A DNA stretch of 64,000 nucleotides, taken from the NCBI RefSeq assembly GCF_028640845.1, contig NC_080540.1, positions 157,688,438 through 157,752,437 of the forward strand, read 5' to 3'. Position 1 is the first letter of the stretch. Every line of letters starts with the position of its first letter. Both the position numbers and the translations under genes were made by a program. Shown piece after piece: positions 42,401 to 46,439 of this stretch. Under the pieces are notes generated by a model, which saw nothing but the letters and a program-made list of their open reading frames with translations, was not told where the DNA came from and did not search any database. Source of the DNA: Ahaetulla prasina. Lineage: Eukaryota > Chordata > Lepidosauria > Squamata > Colubridae.

Positions 42401-42513
42401 CCATCCCTTCCCATCCCACAGTATTGAAGAGTGTCCCCTTCACTGCCCGTACAGCGAAGAGGGGCTCTCGCTTTTTCTGCGAGCCGTCTCACCACGAGGA
42501 GCCCAACTGTTAG
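3334..42513 (+). CDS. FMNL3: FMNL3, formin-like protein 3 (3' 22 coding exons, 5' part off window)
   Basis: Diaphanous-related formin: its FH2 dimer nucleates and elongates unbranched actin filaments at the cell cortex, in filopodia and lamellipodia, and FH1 feeds profilin-actin. Twenty-two exons with AG/GT borders join into one open frame of 895 codons including the stop; every exon phase agrees with the next. In order: armadillo/FH3 region (exons 1-7, for example [14 protein letters not shown]), coiled coil (exons 8-10), acidic linker and FH1 polyproline (exon 10-11), FH2 (exons 12-20, with [10 protein letters not shown]), basic coiled segment (20-21) and DAD ([11 protein letters not shown], 21-22). 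Human FMNL3 as I recall has 1028 residues, so about 130 N-terminal residues lie to the left. The paralogue choice (FMNL3 rather than FMNL1/2) rests on the C-terminus ending PNC-stop and on PRPF40B next door. Exons are listed separately below, numbered within the window. Confidence 0.95.
3694..3820. mobile_element. Palindromic hAT-like MITE
   Basis: Arms run GGGTCTCCAACCTTGGCAAC to the reverse complement GTTGCCAAGGTTGGAGACCC, with the shared GACTTCAACTCCCA core. The flanking 8 bases do not match, so the target duplication has decayed or the ends are misplaced. Confidence 0.75.
5580..5715. mobile_element. hAT-like MITE (CAGTGGTGGGATTC family)
   Basis: Terminal repeats CAGTGGTGGGATTCA and TGAATCCCACCACTG. 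Flanks GATTGGAC and GGTTGGAC match at 7 of 8 positions, a hAT-type target duplication. The interior has two AACCGGTTCT/AACTGGTTCT blocks. A longer relative is at 44333. Confidence 0.8.
7953..8105 (+). CDS. FMNL3: FMNL3 exon 2 of window
   Basis: Acceptor CTGCCCTCCAG, donor GTATGT. Encodes [20 protein letters not shown] then [20 protein letters not shown] and [10 protein letters not shown], the loop region between early FH3 helices. 153 bases, phase 2 to 2. Confidence 0.95.
8106..9938 (+). other. FMNL3 intron 2 of window
   Basis: No exon recognised. It holds the half-length hAT palindrome at 9424-9487 and otherwise unclassified intron sequence. Confidence 0.6.
9424..9487. mobile_element. Half of a palindromic hAT-like MITE
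   Basis: Only the right arm is present: AGCTGGTTGAGGAACTCTGG, then the GAGTTGAAGTCCACAAG core and AGTTTGCAGACCCCTG terminus. The left arm has been lost or was never copied. Confidence 0.65.
9939..10047 (+). CDS. FMNL3: FMNL3 exon 3 of window
   Basis: Acceptor CTTTGCCAG, donor GTATCG. Encodes [20 protein letters not shown] then [18 protein letters not shown]3/DID-type armadillo helices. Ends in phase 0. Confidence 0.95.
10736..10832. repeat. AATAG pentanucleotide microsatellite
   Basis: About 19 units of GAATA/AATAG with a few GGAAT and ACAAT interruptions. It abuts the 3' end of the minus-strand LINE at 10833, so it was probably seeded by the LINE tail. Confidence 0.9.
10833..11425 (-). mobile_element. 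CR1/L2/Rex-group LINE, 3' end of ORF2 and 3' UTR
   Basis: On the minus strand a frame (11416-11093) reads [20 protein letters not shown] then [20 protein letters not shown] and [20 protein letters not shown], ending [14 protein letters not shown]. This is the conserved C-terminal end of CR1/Rex-group reverse transcriptases. The 3' UTR follows (TTGTCCAATCACACTTGGCC) and then the AATAG array. Exact clade is not determined. Confidence 0.8.
11677..11880. mobile_element. Inverted-pair Penelope-like remnant
   Basis: The left arm starts TCTATAGAGATTCTCAGTCA and carries AGGCAACTGGACTTTG. The right arm is an inverted partial copy ending GTTGCCTTTTGAAAAAGCAC. The two arms meet at TTCTGACAGTCAGAA. Each arm has a hammerhead-like core at its inner end; the minus-strand one (11791-11758) is the better preserved. 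Confidence 0.6.
11758..11791 (-). ncRNA. Candidate hammerhead-like core (GAAACATC variant)
   Basis: Minus strand: CTGAAGA (11791-11785), a hairpin with CTTCT paired to AGAAG, then GAAACATC (11765-11758). The core positions of a hammerhead are kept, but the expected ACGT after GAA is ACAT, which loses the self-complementary stem III. Probably inactive. Confidence 0.35.
11959..12035 (+). CDS. FMNL3: FMNL3 exon 4 of window
   Basis: Acceptor CCTTTCCAG, donor GTAAGA. Encodes [20 protein letters not shown] then NNKNPR, FH3 region. Phase 0 to 2. Confidence 0.95.
12036..14199 (+). other. FMNL3 intron 4, left part
   Basis: About 2.1 kb in which I see no exon, RNA gene or recognisable repeat beyond short homopolymers. 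The rest of the intron holds the Tigger-like element at 14200 and a CTTC array at 14615-14650, followed by an A/T-rich, LINE-like stretch to about 14850. Confidence 0.55.
14200..14585. mobile_element. Tigger/pogo-like MITE (CAGGTAGTCC family)
   Basis: Termini CAGATAGTCCACAACTGTTC and the complement of CAGGTAGTCCTCGACTTACG. Interior blocks GTGACCGTTCAAA, GGCAACTGATTCAT and GACAAGCAAAGTCAAT recur in the copies at 16929, 20508, 37982, 43855 and 63642. No coding capacity. Confidence 0.75.
14615..14650. repeat. CTTC microsatellite
   Basis: About eight uninterrupted CTTC units after CCTACCTA. Confidence 0.95.
15052..15145 (+). CDS. FMNL3: FMNL3 exon 5 of window
   Basis: Acceptor TTTCTCTCCCCAG, donor GTGAGA. 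Encodes [20 protein letters not shown] then [13 protein letters not shown]3 armadillo helices. Phase 2 to 0. Confidence 0.95.
15205..15572. mobile_element. hAT-like element with internal tandem repeats
   Basis: Termini CAGTGGTGAAATCCAG and CTGGATTTCACCCCTG. The flanks ATCCACAG (15197-15204 and 15573-15580) are identical, a perfect 8-bp duplication. Inside are three tandem copies of a roughly 40-bp unit with AAAATCTTCATTCCC (15286-15410) and three of a roughly 30-bp unit with CTACCGGTTCTC (15440-15540). The element lies 59 bp past an FMNL3 donor. Confidence 0.85.
16556..16630 (+). CDS. FMNL3: FMNL3 exon 6 of window
   Basis: Acceptor TTTTCTTAG, donor GTAGGT. Encodes [20 protein letters not shown] then NIDFM. 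Phase 0 at both ends. Confidence 0.95.
16748..16920 (-). repeat. Unclassified LINE-like 3' fragment
   Basis: TTATTTATTTGTCAAACACG followed by GACATGAACAAAGGAA and GGCACGCTGGTGCGCTTATG. I recognise the pattern as a dispersed squamate repeat but cannot assign a family. Confidence 0.35.
16929..17854. mobile_element. Tigger/pogo-like MITE split by a later retroposon
   Basis: Left terminus CAGGTGGCCCTTGACTTA with TATA before it; right part ends GTTGTAAGTTGAGGACTAAC followed by TATA. Both halves match the CAGGTAGTCC family. The interior is split at CAACTGATCAA by the insertion at 16973-17570. Confidence 0.7.
16973..17570 (-). mobile_element. Nested retroposon with 10-bp target duplication
   Basis: AACTGATCAA occurs at 16963-16972 and 17571-17580. 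Between them a T-run (poly(A) of a minus-strand element) leads into about 590 bases, pyrimidine-rich with many CTTCC and CCTCC blocks. Target duplication and tail show L1-type insertion. No protein end is recognisable, so the family is unassigned. Confidence 0.7.
18367..18477 (+). CDS. FMNL3: FMNL3 exon 7 of window
   Basis: Acceptor CTGCTTTATAG, donor GTAACA. Encodes [20 protein letters not shown] then [17 protein letters not shown], last FH3 helices. 37 codons, phase 0. Confidence 0.95.
19038..19215 (+). pseudogene. Partial copy of an FMNL3 exon-intron junction
   Basis: The block follows the sequence of exon 17 and its intron (32776-32950). It starts GTGGAAAAAGCAGC (coding for VEKAA in the real exon), passes the donor as GCAAGTAGATGGTC (real: GCAGGTAGATGGTC) and continues into intron, sharing GTTGCTTTATCTCCAG exactly. 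It sits in another FMNL3 intron, same strand. Because it includes intron it is a DNA-level duplication, not a processed copy. Only the last 18 or so coding bases are included, so it encodes nothing useful. Confidence 0.65.
19560..19709 (+). CDS. FMNL3: FMNL3 exon 8 of window
   Basis: Donor GTAAGT. Encodes [20 protein letters not shown] then [20 protein letters not shown] and [10 protein letters not shown], start of the coiled coil. The acceptor is a tandem CAGCAG, so an extra Gln may be included (site 19557); I used the distal AG, which matches the human protein as I recall it. Confidence 0.93.
19790..20099. mobile_element. GC-rich hAT-like MITE
   Basis: Ends CATGATGGCGAACC and the complement of CAGTGATGGCTAGCC form a terminal inverted repeat. 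The flanking 8-mers CCTATGGT and GCTAATGG match only partly. The interior is rich in GCATGC and CpG. Open frames inside are composition artefacts. Confidence 0.6.
20174..20235 (+). mobile_element. CR1/Rex-group LINE extreme 3' end
   Basis: GCACCAAAGACAAATTCCTT then TCTAATCACACTTGACCAAT and AAAGAATTC are the reverse complement of the 3' UTR of the LINE at 10833. Only about 60 bases were copied before the microsatellite. Confidence 0.75.
20236..20339. repeat. Compound ATGCT/ATTCT pentanucleotide microsatellite
   Basis: About nine ATGCT units switch abruptly to about eleven ATTCT units. It is attached to a LINE 3' end, as at 10736. Confidence 0.95.
20508..20914. mobile_element. Tigger/pogo-like MITE (CAGGTAGTCC family)
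   Basis: Left terminus CAGGTAGTCCTTGACTTACA. The right end is degraded (GTCATGGGCTACTTG). Interior blocks GACTGTTCAAAGTTACAA and GGCAACTGATTCAT match the other family members. Confidence 0.75.
21260..21361 (+). CDS. FMNL3: FMNL3 exon 9 of window
   Basis: Acceptor GTGTTATTCAG, donor GTACGT. Encodes [20 protein letters not shown] then [14 protein letters not shown], a coiled coil. An LTR retrotransposon begins 62 bp after the donor. Confidence 0.95.
21424..21601 (-). repeat. 3' LTR of the Gypsy element
   Basis: 178 bases; same sequence as the 5' LTR except 21578. Confidence 0.95.
21602..21614 (-). other. Polypurine tract of the Gypsy element
   Basis: GGGAGGGAAGGAG on the minus strand directly abuts the 3' LTR; it is the expected plus-strand DNA priming site. 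Confidence 0.85.
21653..23590 (-). pseudogene. pol: Gypsy RNase H-integrase segment
   Basis: Open from about 23590 to the stop at 21653, in the +1 frame relative to RT (the same frame as gag). RNase [51 protein letters not shown]. Integrase: zinc-binding [20 protein letters not shown] followed by CQACQ, then the D,D,E core ([37 protein letters not shown]), and a [20 protein letters not shown] module. It degrades the RNA strand and inserts the cDNA. All catalytic residues appear intact. A one-base gain or two-base loss upstream separates it from RT. Confidence 0.87.
23508..24500 (-). pseudogene. pol: Gypsy reverse transcriptase segment
   Basis: Recognisable homology starts about 24490, after the gag frame stop. 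It contains [86 protein letters not shown] with catalytic YFDD at 23906-23895, and the thumb region [11 protein letters not shown] through [11 protein letters not shown]. The frame is -1 relative to gag and is lost near 23560, within the tether before RNase H, where the +1 frame takes over. Upstream codons 24501-24761 in this frame overlap the protease and are not meaningful protein. Confidence 0.85.
24444..24473. repeat. 15-bp tandem duplication at the gag-pr/pol junction
   Basis: TTTTAGGTTAAAATT and TTTTAGGTTAAAATA (plus strand) are adjacent and differ only at the last base. The gag-protease stop (24461-24463) lies in one unit. The duplication adds five codons in the RT frame without breaking it. 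Confidence 0.9.
24461..25747 (-). CDS. gag-pr: Gypsy Gag-protease
   Basis: 428 codons from an ATG 50 bases after the LTR. The N-terminal capsid-like region ([20 protein letters not shown]) is typical of Ty3/Gypsy gag. Two zinc knuckles follow: C-X2-C-X3-H-X4-C ([13 protein letters not shown]) and C-X2-C-X4-H-X4-C ([14 protein letters not shown]). The retropepsin active site is [14 protein letters not shown] near 24741, and the frame ends shortly after [11 protein letters not shown]. Gag packages element RNA and the protease processes the polyprotein in cytoplasmic particles. Reverse transcriptase lies in the -1 frame, so a -1 shift is the likely route to pol. Confidence 0.9.
   Translation of the reverse strand: MHERTEPSNAGQKCSDGRYTPPAPFDPSREKWGTYMTRFESFLEANELQGVPDNRKRAYFLSHCGPEVIDIAEALAEPTPVQSVSWQTLQNLLKNHFAPTPSKYVRRYEFGERRQQEGESISDYMAALRKASKDCGYRDLDEELLEQLIRGVRDIRLRRRLLSKSNLTLANALDEARAHEMSTQAAETLQKPLTPTVSAKSTPVHNEEIQTESDGEDEEGICHTGRRGKEDRDECGSCGGQHQRQQCKFKDATCRRCEKKGHLAQVCRAPQPSRRKFKPTNQSAGSARRPVIGQNKKGASSIRTTVIVGRAATRVEKKIFTKPKIEGVPCRLEVDTGSAITIMSWDIFAKALPKIAKRKLQTQRLRVQDYQGNRIPVRGTTSVRVEYGPHKKTLPITIVEGTLPSLLGLDWFRALGMGVTGIYRNILT
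25779..25796 (-). other. Primer binding site, tRNA-Ser type
   Basis: One base after the 5' LTR, TGGCGACGAGGGTGGGAT is complementary to the 3' end of vertebrate tRNA-Ser(GCT) including CCA, with one mismatch against the tRNA as I recall it. Confidence 0.75.
25798..25975 (-). repeat. 5' LTR of the Gypsy element
   Basis: 178 bases, ends TGTAATG...CTAACA in element orientation. It differs from the 3' LTR at 25952 only (a transition at a CpG). Confidence 0.95.
26158..26400. mobile_element. Inverted-pair Penelope-like remnant
   Basis: Left arm ...CCATCCAGGTCATGGTTGTC, with the right arm as inverted copy (GACAGCCATGACCAGGATGA, then CTGAGAATCTCCATAGACAT). Inner ends abut at 26275/26284. The right arm holds an intact hammerhead-like core; the left one is degenerate. 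Confidence 0.65.
26284..26317 (+). ncRNA. Candidate hammerhead ribozyme core, Penelope type
   Basis: CTGAAGA (26284-26290), a hairpin with CTTCT paired to AGAAG around a CAGATG loop, then GAAACGTC (26310-26317). CUGANGA and GAAA are the invariant hammerhead blocks, and GUC is the usual cleavage triplet. Stem III would be only the self-complementary ACGU, which implies action as a dimer, as reported for Penelope-linked small hammerheads. Stem I pairing here is weak. Confidence 0.45.
26727..26988 (+). CDS. FMNL3: FMNL3 exon 10 of window (linker and FH1)
   Basis: Acceptor TCTGGGACAG, donor GTAGGC. Encodes [20 protein letters not shown] then [17 protein letters not shown] (end of coiled coil), an acidic linker [17 protein letters not shown], and FH1 proper: nine prolines, Leu, six prolines, Leu-Pro. 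FH1 binds profilin and SH3/WW partners. The linker is shorter than and unlike the human one I recall. Confidence 0.93.
27086..27154 (+). CDS. FMNL3: FMNL3 exon 11 of window (end of FH1)
   Basis: Acceptor TTTCCTCATAG, donor GTAGAT. Encodes [20 protein letters not shown] then GLS. Phase 1 to 1, so it could be skipped in frame. Confidence 0.92.
27159..27382 (-). mobile_element. Sauria-type tRNA-derived SINE
   Basis: Minus strand begins GGTGGCACAGTGGTTAGAAT (A-box region), then the body CTCAGCCTTCCAT...AATGAGGACCCAAATTGTTG and the tail ATAAGTCTAAGTGCTATTGC. Same family at 30369, 37702 and 45612, all on the minus strand. Confidence 0.88.
28330..28454 (+). CDS. FMNL3: FMNL3 exon 12 of window (start of FH2)
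   Basis: Acceptor CTGCACCAAG, donor GTGAGC. Encodes [20 protein letters not shown] then [21 protein letters not shown], the lasso/linker of FH2 with the conserved Trp and the Ile of NQISGTVF used for actin contact. Confidence 0.95.
28768..28800. repeat. GGAA microsatellite
   Basis: Roughly eight GGAA units with one interruption. Confidence 0.9.
29187..29389 (+). CDS. FMNL3: FMNL3 exon 13 of window (FH2)
   Basis: Acceptor CCCCCCCCCCAAG, donor GTGAGT. Encodes [20 protein letters not shown] ... [20 protein letters not shown] ... EEICKAIYT. Phase 0 to 2. Confidence 0.95.
29840..30074 (+). CDS. FMNL3: FMNL3 exon 14 of window (FH2)
   Basis: Acceptor CTCTTTTAG, donor GTAACA. Encodes [20 protein letters not shown] ... 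[20 protein letters not shown] ... [11 protein letters not shown], the FH2 knob and post regions. Confidence 0.95.
30369..30640 (-). mobile_element. Sauria-type SINE, head-to-head with a partial second copy
   Basis: A minus-strand SINE body with the tail AAGTGCTATTGCTAT at left. Near 30570-30630 GGTGGCGCAGTGGTTAGAGC on the plus strand faces CACTCTAACCACTG, so two SINE heads meet. Confidence 0.75.
30957..31025 (+). CDS. FMNL3: FMNL3 exon 15 of window (FH2)
   Basis: Acceptor GTCTCTTATAG, donor GTAGGT. Encodes [20 protein letters not shown] then MLE; 23 codons. Confidence 0.95.
31589..31669 (+). CDS. FMNL3: FMNL3 exon 16 of window (FH2 core motif)
   Basis: Acceptor CTCCCCACAG, donor GTAAGG. 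Encodes [20 protein letters not shown] then KLQSLDL. GNYMN is the hallmark FH2 motif. Confidence 0.96.
31845..32469 (-). mobile_element. 5'-truncated L1 LINE, ORF2 C-terminus
   Basis: Flanked by a perfect 13-bp duplication GCTTCTGAATTCT (31832-31844 and 32470-32482), with a T-run at left as the tail. The minus frame reads [36 protein letters not shown] and [12 protein letters not shown]. It sits between FMNL3 exons 16 and 17, antisense. Confidence 0.92.
32665..32794 (+). CDS. FMNL3: FMNL3 exon 17 of window (FH2)
   Basis: Acceptor TGTCCTGAAAG, donor GTAGAT. Encodes [20 protein letters not shown] then [23 protein letters not shown]. Phase 0 to 1. Its 3' end and intron start have a degenerate copy at 19038. 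Confidence 0.95.
32795..35739 (+). other. FMNL3 intron 17
   Basis: Carries the mariner-like MITE at 33986-34461. I see no exon or other element in 32951-33985 or 34464-35739. Confidence 0.55.
33986..34461. mobile_element. Mariner/Tc1-like MITE
   Basis: Termini CCGTATTTTTCGGAGTATAA and the inverted end ATACTCCGAAAAATACAG, flanked by TA on both sides (33984-33985 and 34462-34463). The interior repeats AGAAACAGAGCTTCAGAAAA-type units. No transposase. Confidence 0.82.
35740..35900 (+). CDS. FMNL3: FMNL3 exon 18 of window (FH2)
   Basis: Acceptor CTTACTCCGCAG, donor GTGAGC. Encodes [20 protein letters not shown] ... [28 protein letters not shown]. Confidence 0.95.
36332..36467. mobile_element. 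Palindromic hAT-like MITE
   Basis: Termini CAGGGGTGTCCAAACC and TTTGAACACCCCTG. Flanks GTCTACAG and GTCTACAC agree at 7 of 8. It contains the shared GGACTTCAACTCCCAGAATT core in both orientations. Confidence 0.85.
36534..36635 (+). CDS. FMNL3: FMNL3 exon 19 of window (end of FH2)
   Basis: Acceptor TTTTGTGACAG, donor GTAAGG. Encodes [20 protein letters not shown] then [14 protein letters not shown]. Confidence 0.95.
36992..37496. mobile_element. Mariner/Tc1-like MITE, second copy
   Basis: Starts CCGTATTTTTTGGCATATAA and ends ACTCCGAAAAATATGG; TA on both sides (36990-36991 and 37497-37498). Same termini as 33986 but a different interior, with CATCTTACAGTCCAGAGCG. Confidence 0.8.
37702..37945 (-). 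mobile_element. Sauria-type tRNA-derived SINE
   Basis: Minus strand GGTGGTGCAGTGGTTAGAGT head, CTCAGCCTTCCATCCTTCCG body, TATATAAGTCCAAATGCTAT tail; near full length. Confidence 0.9.
37982..38417. mobile_element. Tigger/pogo-like MITE (CAGGTAGTCC family)
   Basis: Left end GGGTAGTCCTTGGCTTATGA, right end TAAGTAGAGGACTACCTG. Interior matches the family, for example GACATTGCATACAGCC and GGTCACATGAAG. Confidence 0.75.
38418..39334 (+). other. FMNL3 intron 19, right part
   Basis: No exon or recognisable repeat except a short AACC run (39212-39232). Confidence 0.55.
39335..39424 (+). CDS. FMNL3: FMNL3 exon 20 of window
   Basis: Acceptor TCTCTTTCAG, donor GTAAGA. Encodes [20 protein letters not shown] then [10 protein letters not shown], a charged helix after FH2. 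Confidence 0.94.
40183..40294 (+). CDS. FMNL3: FMNL3 exon 21 of window (start of DAD)
   Basis: Acceptor TTGTCTTTGCAG, donor GTAACT. Encodes [20 protein letters not shown] then [17 protein letters not shown]. An alternative AG at 40169-40170 would add 12 bases in frame. The DAD helix folds back on the N-terminal DID to autoinhibit the protein. Confidence 0.94.
40874..40995. mobile_element. Palindromic hAT-like MITE
   Basis: Termini CAGGGGTCTGCAAACTTGGC and GCCAAGTTTGCAGGCCCCTG; the flanking AATCTAGTG and ATTCTAGTG match at 8 of 9. Confidence 0.85.
41023..41153. mobile_element. Palindromic hAT-like MITE, adjacent copy
   Basis: Termini CAGGGGTCTCCCACCTTGGC and GCCAAGGTGGGAGACCCCTG. The inverted repeat runs on past both termini (CAGGCACCCACTAGGT against ACCTTGTGGGTGCCTG). 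Confidence 0.85.
41877..42288. mobile_element. hAT-like element (CAGTGGTGAAAT family)
   Basis: Termini CAGTGGTGAAATC and CATTTCACCGCTG; identical 8-bp flanks GCTGTAGC at 41869-41876 and 42289-42296. CpG- and GCATGC-rich left half; right half with an inverted pair around CCGCACGATTTA and AAATCATGCGG. Confidence 0.88.
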
Positions 42514-42537
42514 CTCCGCTCACCTTCCCCATCAAAG
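42422..42537 (+). CDS. FMNL3: FMNL3 exon 22 of window (DAD, stop codon)
   Basis: Acceptor CCATCCCACAG. Encodes [20 protein letters not shown] then [10 protein letters not shown] and TAG at 42511-42513. AAAG followed by GTATCC (42538) is a plausible donor only 24 bases after the stop, which would put the last intron in the 3' UTR without triggering nonsense-mediated decay. If this donor is not used, the exon simply continues as 3' UTR. Confidence 0.9.
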
Positions 42538-43472
42538 GTATCCAGCCTGGAACGTCATTTGCCACCTCTTCTGCATGCAACTCCTTCTCTGCCACGAACC
42601 CCTGAGAATTCCTTCTCGCATGCCTTCCCGCCTTTTCCCATGAGCTCAGGGCTTCTCAACTCCTTCCCCTCAATCTGCTCCTGCTCCCGCCCCCCTCCAC
42701 CCAGTGCAGGAACAGAATCGTCCTGTGGAATTGGCAGCGTTGCTCAGAAATCCCAACAGCAGCTGATATCCTTGGGGACTGTTCTGCCTTCGATGTCAGA
42801 GGTTGAACAAAAGAGGTGGGGGGGGGGCTTCAGCAGGGTTGGCTTGACCATCTCCCCGCATAATGGCCTTGCCAGAATCCCTGCCCCCACCCCACCCCAA
42901 TCCCTTCTGAAAAAACATTCCATTTCCCCTTAGGCATTGGCTCAGACCAGAGCATTGTTTTTCATAAATACTCATTTTCAGACTCCCACCACCACCACTA
43001 ATTTTCTGGTATTTTCAAAAGAAAATGCTAAATAATAACAACTTTAAAAAGATCCACTGAGCCCTCCTAAAAAAATGTTGATGCCCTCTTGCCCTTCACT
43101 GTTGAGAATCCCTGCGTTGACTCAACCTGTTTTTCTTATCCCTGCATGGTTGGCATGACAAAATTATCACGGATATCCTCTCCTGATTGCATGTTTTAGT
43201 CTGTCCTCCGCCCCCAGGATCACCTTATCACACTAATACAGTATACTAGCTTACTAAATCCACCCTTGATTTAGTGGGGATGGGGTTGGGGTTGAGTAGC
43301 AAATTCGTTGATGCTGCTGAGACACTCATTGGGGGTGGCAACGTAATCTGCTAAATGCATAATCAAGAAAACCATCACAATCCTGTCCCCAATATCAGAT
43401 TCTGCTGGTCTTCTGCTGGAGGCCAAAGTGTGGCACATTGTTTTGCTAAAGTTAGACTGCATCAGTTTAGAC

Positions 43473-43612
43473 CAGAGGTCTTCAACCTTGGCAACTTTAA
43501 GACTTGGGGACTTCAACTCCCAGAATTCCTCAGCCAGCTTTGCTTTGCTGGCTGAGGAATTCTGGGAGTTGAAGTCCACAAGCCTTAAAGTTTCCAAGGT
43601 TGAAGACACCTG
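43473..43612. mobile_element. Palindromic hAT-like MITE
   Basis: Termini CAGAGGTCTTCAACC and GGTTGAAGACACCTG. Flanks GTTTAGAC (43465-43472 and 43613-43620) are identical, a perfect 8-bp target duplication. Confidence 0.92.
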
Positions 43613-43854
43613 GTTTAGACTGTAGATGTGGGGTCTGTATGTTTTAAGTACTCACCTAAACATCCTGAGGTGAAGAAAAAGCATGTGCTTTGGTGACTAA
43701 GCTGAAGCATTGGCTGTGACTTTCTAGTTTCTAGTTGTTAGTTTTACCATTGGGAAACTGGCCTTTTGCTGAGTCCTGGATGCTGCTATTCCTGTACGAT
43801 GCAGACATTGTAAACCACCCCAGAGAGTGCGATAAAACACTATGGGGTGATATA

Positions 43855-44250
43855 CAGGTAGTCCTTAACTTACAACCACAATCGAGTCCAAGATTTATGT
43901 TGTTGAATGAGACATTTCATTAAGTGAGTTTTGCTCCATTTTACAACTTTTTGTGCCCAGTTGTTAAGTGGATCGCAGCAGTTGAACAGCTAGTAACCTG
44001 GTTGTAACGTGAGTCTGGCTTCCCCATTAACTTTGCTTATCAGAAGGTCACAAAAGGTGATCATGTGACCTTGCAACACAGTTATGGTCATTAATATGAA
44101 CCAGTTGCCAAGCATCTGAAGTTTGATCAGATGATCAAGGGAATGCTGCAAAGGCTATAACTGTGAAAAATGGTCATAAGTCACATTTTTCAGTGCCTTT
44201 GTAACTTTGAACAGGCACTTAACAAACTGTTGTAAATCAAGGATTACCTG
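43855..44250. mobile_element. Tigger/pogo-like MITE (CAGGTAGTCC family)
   Basis: Termini CAGGTAGTCCTTAACTTACA and TTGTAAATCAAGGATTACCTG in inverted order, with TATA on both sides. The best-preserved member in the window. Confidence 0.85.
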
Positions 44251-44332
44251 TATAAGTCTAAGTGCTATTGCTATTGTATTTCTATTTGCTGGATTGTGAT
44301 AATCTGAAATTAGGCTTAATTAGGTTTAAACT

Positions 44333-44699
44333 CAGTGGTGGGATTCAGCCAGTTCGCACCTATTTGTGAGAACCGGTTGTTAACTTTTGAAGCAGTTCGG
44401 AGAACCGGTTGTTGGAAGAAATCTTATTTTGTTTTTTTCCGCTTTAAAGGGCTAATCCTGTAAGGAAGGCAGGAAGGAAACATTCTGGTGTTTCTTGTCT
44501 CATCTTTATTGCCCTGCTTACAGAAACTGCCTCTCTGGTTAACCCTTATTACATTGTAACAGCTAAGATGAAGCGCCCATCAATGTGAGTGACATTGAGT
44601 TGGCCATGCCCACGTGGTCACATGACCATCGAGCCATGCCTACCCAGCTGGTCATTAGGGCAGAGAACTGGTTGTTAAATGATTTGAATCCCACCACTG
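44333..44699. mobile_element. hAT-like element (CAGTGGTGGGATTC family), long form
   Basis: Termini CAGTGGTGGGATTCAG and TTGAATCCCACCACTG; flanks TTTAAACT and CTTAAACT match at 7 of 8. The short relative at 5580 shares the AACCGGTTGTTAACTTTTGA-type interior. Confidence 0.85.
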
Positions 44700-45611
44700 C
44701 TTAAACTCATATCACTCACCAAGCTCAGAGGGCACCAAGGATGCCACAGTTAATCTCCTATTTCTTCTTGGTGCAACTATATAATTAAGGGTTCCTAGCC
44801 AAAGGAACAGATTAGTACAAGATGAACCAGGTATCAGAGAAGGGATGAAAAGCTCTGGTTTTTGACATCCACCATAGAAATACCGAAATACACAGATCCA
44901 ATAGGAGGAGAGAAACATTTTCTTCCCCTTTTCAATCATCCGGCTCCCAAGGTCGTCTTGAATGGAAAGGAGAGAAGGAAAGCAATTTTAGTCTTGTCTA
45001 AATGATTCCCTTTGAGTCAGGGCAGTTTACTCCCGGAAAATTGAAGAATGAATTGTAATCTAAGTACGTGTTTTGGAAAAAGAGGAGCAGAAACTGGAAA
45101 GATGCATGCCCTGGCTGATGACTTGTGTAGTTAAAGTATCCATAGATCTTCCAGATCACCTGTTGAGTCATCTTTTGGCTGAGCCTGTTTTTGAGTCAAA
45201 AGAAGCAGAAAAATGTTTCTAGTTTCTGAAGGAACCTCTTCAGAACTTTGTCTGTTTCCATAAAAGGACAGACTATGCAAAGTGGGCTCAAAGCAGAGAG
45301 TTACGCATGCTAGAGTTTCATTCAAAAGTGGAAAATGGAGTTCTTTAAAGGATTTCAGGTTACAGCTGATTGGAAAGGCCTTCCTCACTTTGAGATGATA
45401 GCCTGGGCTAGTGAACTAGGTTTGCGTTTCTACTAAACAGCATGCAATACGATCTTTATGAACAGCTAGGAAAACCTGCATTTCAGATTTAGCCCCATAG
45501 TTTAGGAGCTGGCCTTATGCAAATGGGCCTCTTTCTACTTCAGTATCTGCTGCAGGAGGGGAGACAGTTCCGAATGACTTTTCAGGTACTTTTCTGATTG
45601 CCACAATCCAG

Positions 45612-45815
45612 CAGGAGGCAACAGCAGTAACAGTTAGATTTATGTACCACTTCATAGTGCTTTATTGCCCCCAACAATCTGAGTCCTCATTTTACCGACC
45701 TCAGAAGGACGGAAGGCTGAGTCAAACTTGAGCTGGTCAGGATCGAACTCCAAACTATGGGCAGAGTTTGCCTGCACTACTGCATTCTAACCACTGTGCC
45801 ACCAGGGCTCCCATA
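45612..45815 (-). mobile_element. Sauria-type tRNA-derived SINE, truncated body
   Basis: Minus head GGTGGCACAGTGGTTAGAAT at right, body CTCAGCCTTCCGTCCTTCTG; a segment near AAGCACTATGAAGTGGTACA is shortened. Confidence 0.82.
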
Positions 45816-46439
45816 AGGCTAAATGGGCAGTATTTTTCAAATCTTTATGTACTCCTAAATTGTCTTGCATGGATAGAAAATAGCTTCCTTTCTCTTTCCC
45901 GTTGCCTTGCTCTTCGTTTAAAGAATTATCTAAGAATTTTTGTTCTAATTGTCTCCATAGCAGCAAGAACCATTTGCCTCTAGTTCCCCCTCAATTCATC
46001 TACAGGAGTGAGTAAGCAAACACAGCTCTCTGGAGTCCTGGAGCCTAATTTTGGCTTTGCTGCCTACATGGGGTACCAATCACCAAAGATTTGCACTTGG
46101 GCATCAGAGTGAATAAGTAGCCTTGGCAGTTGTTTATCCCCAGCTGATGTTTTGCTAACCACCAACTCTTTCTGCTGGAGGAAGGTGGAAGTCCTTTTTT
46201 TCAGATAAAGAAAAGCACCTCTAAGGGGGAAATGTTGTAAAGCAAAATGCTTCATTAGGGGCTAGAAGAGTGTAGCCTTGATGGGTTGTGAAAAGTCCTC
46301 CAGGGACACAAATAGTGGCTTTGTCACCTGCCTTCTTCCACCTCATCTGGCAGCAAAATGAACTAATTTCAGAGCATCTGTCAGGGAATTGCGCAGCAAG
46401 TGTCCAAATGGAAGTCAGGAACGCTGACACGAAGTTGTA

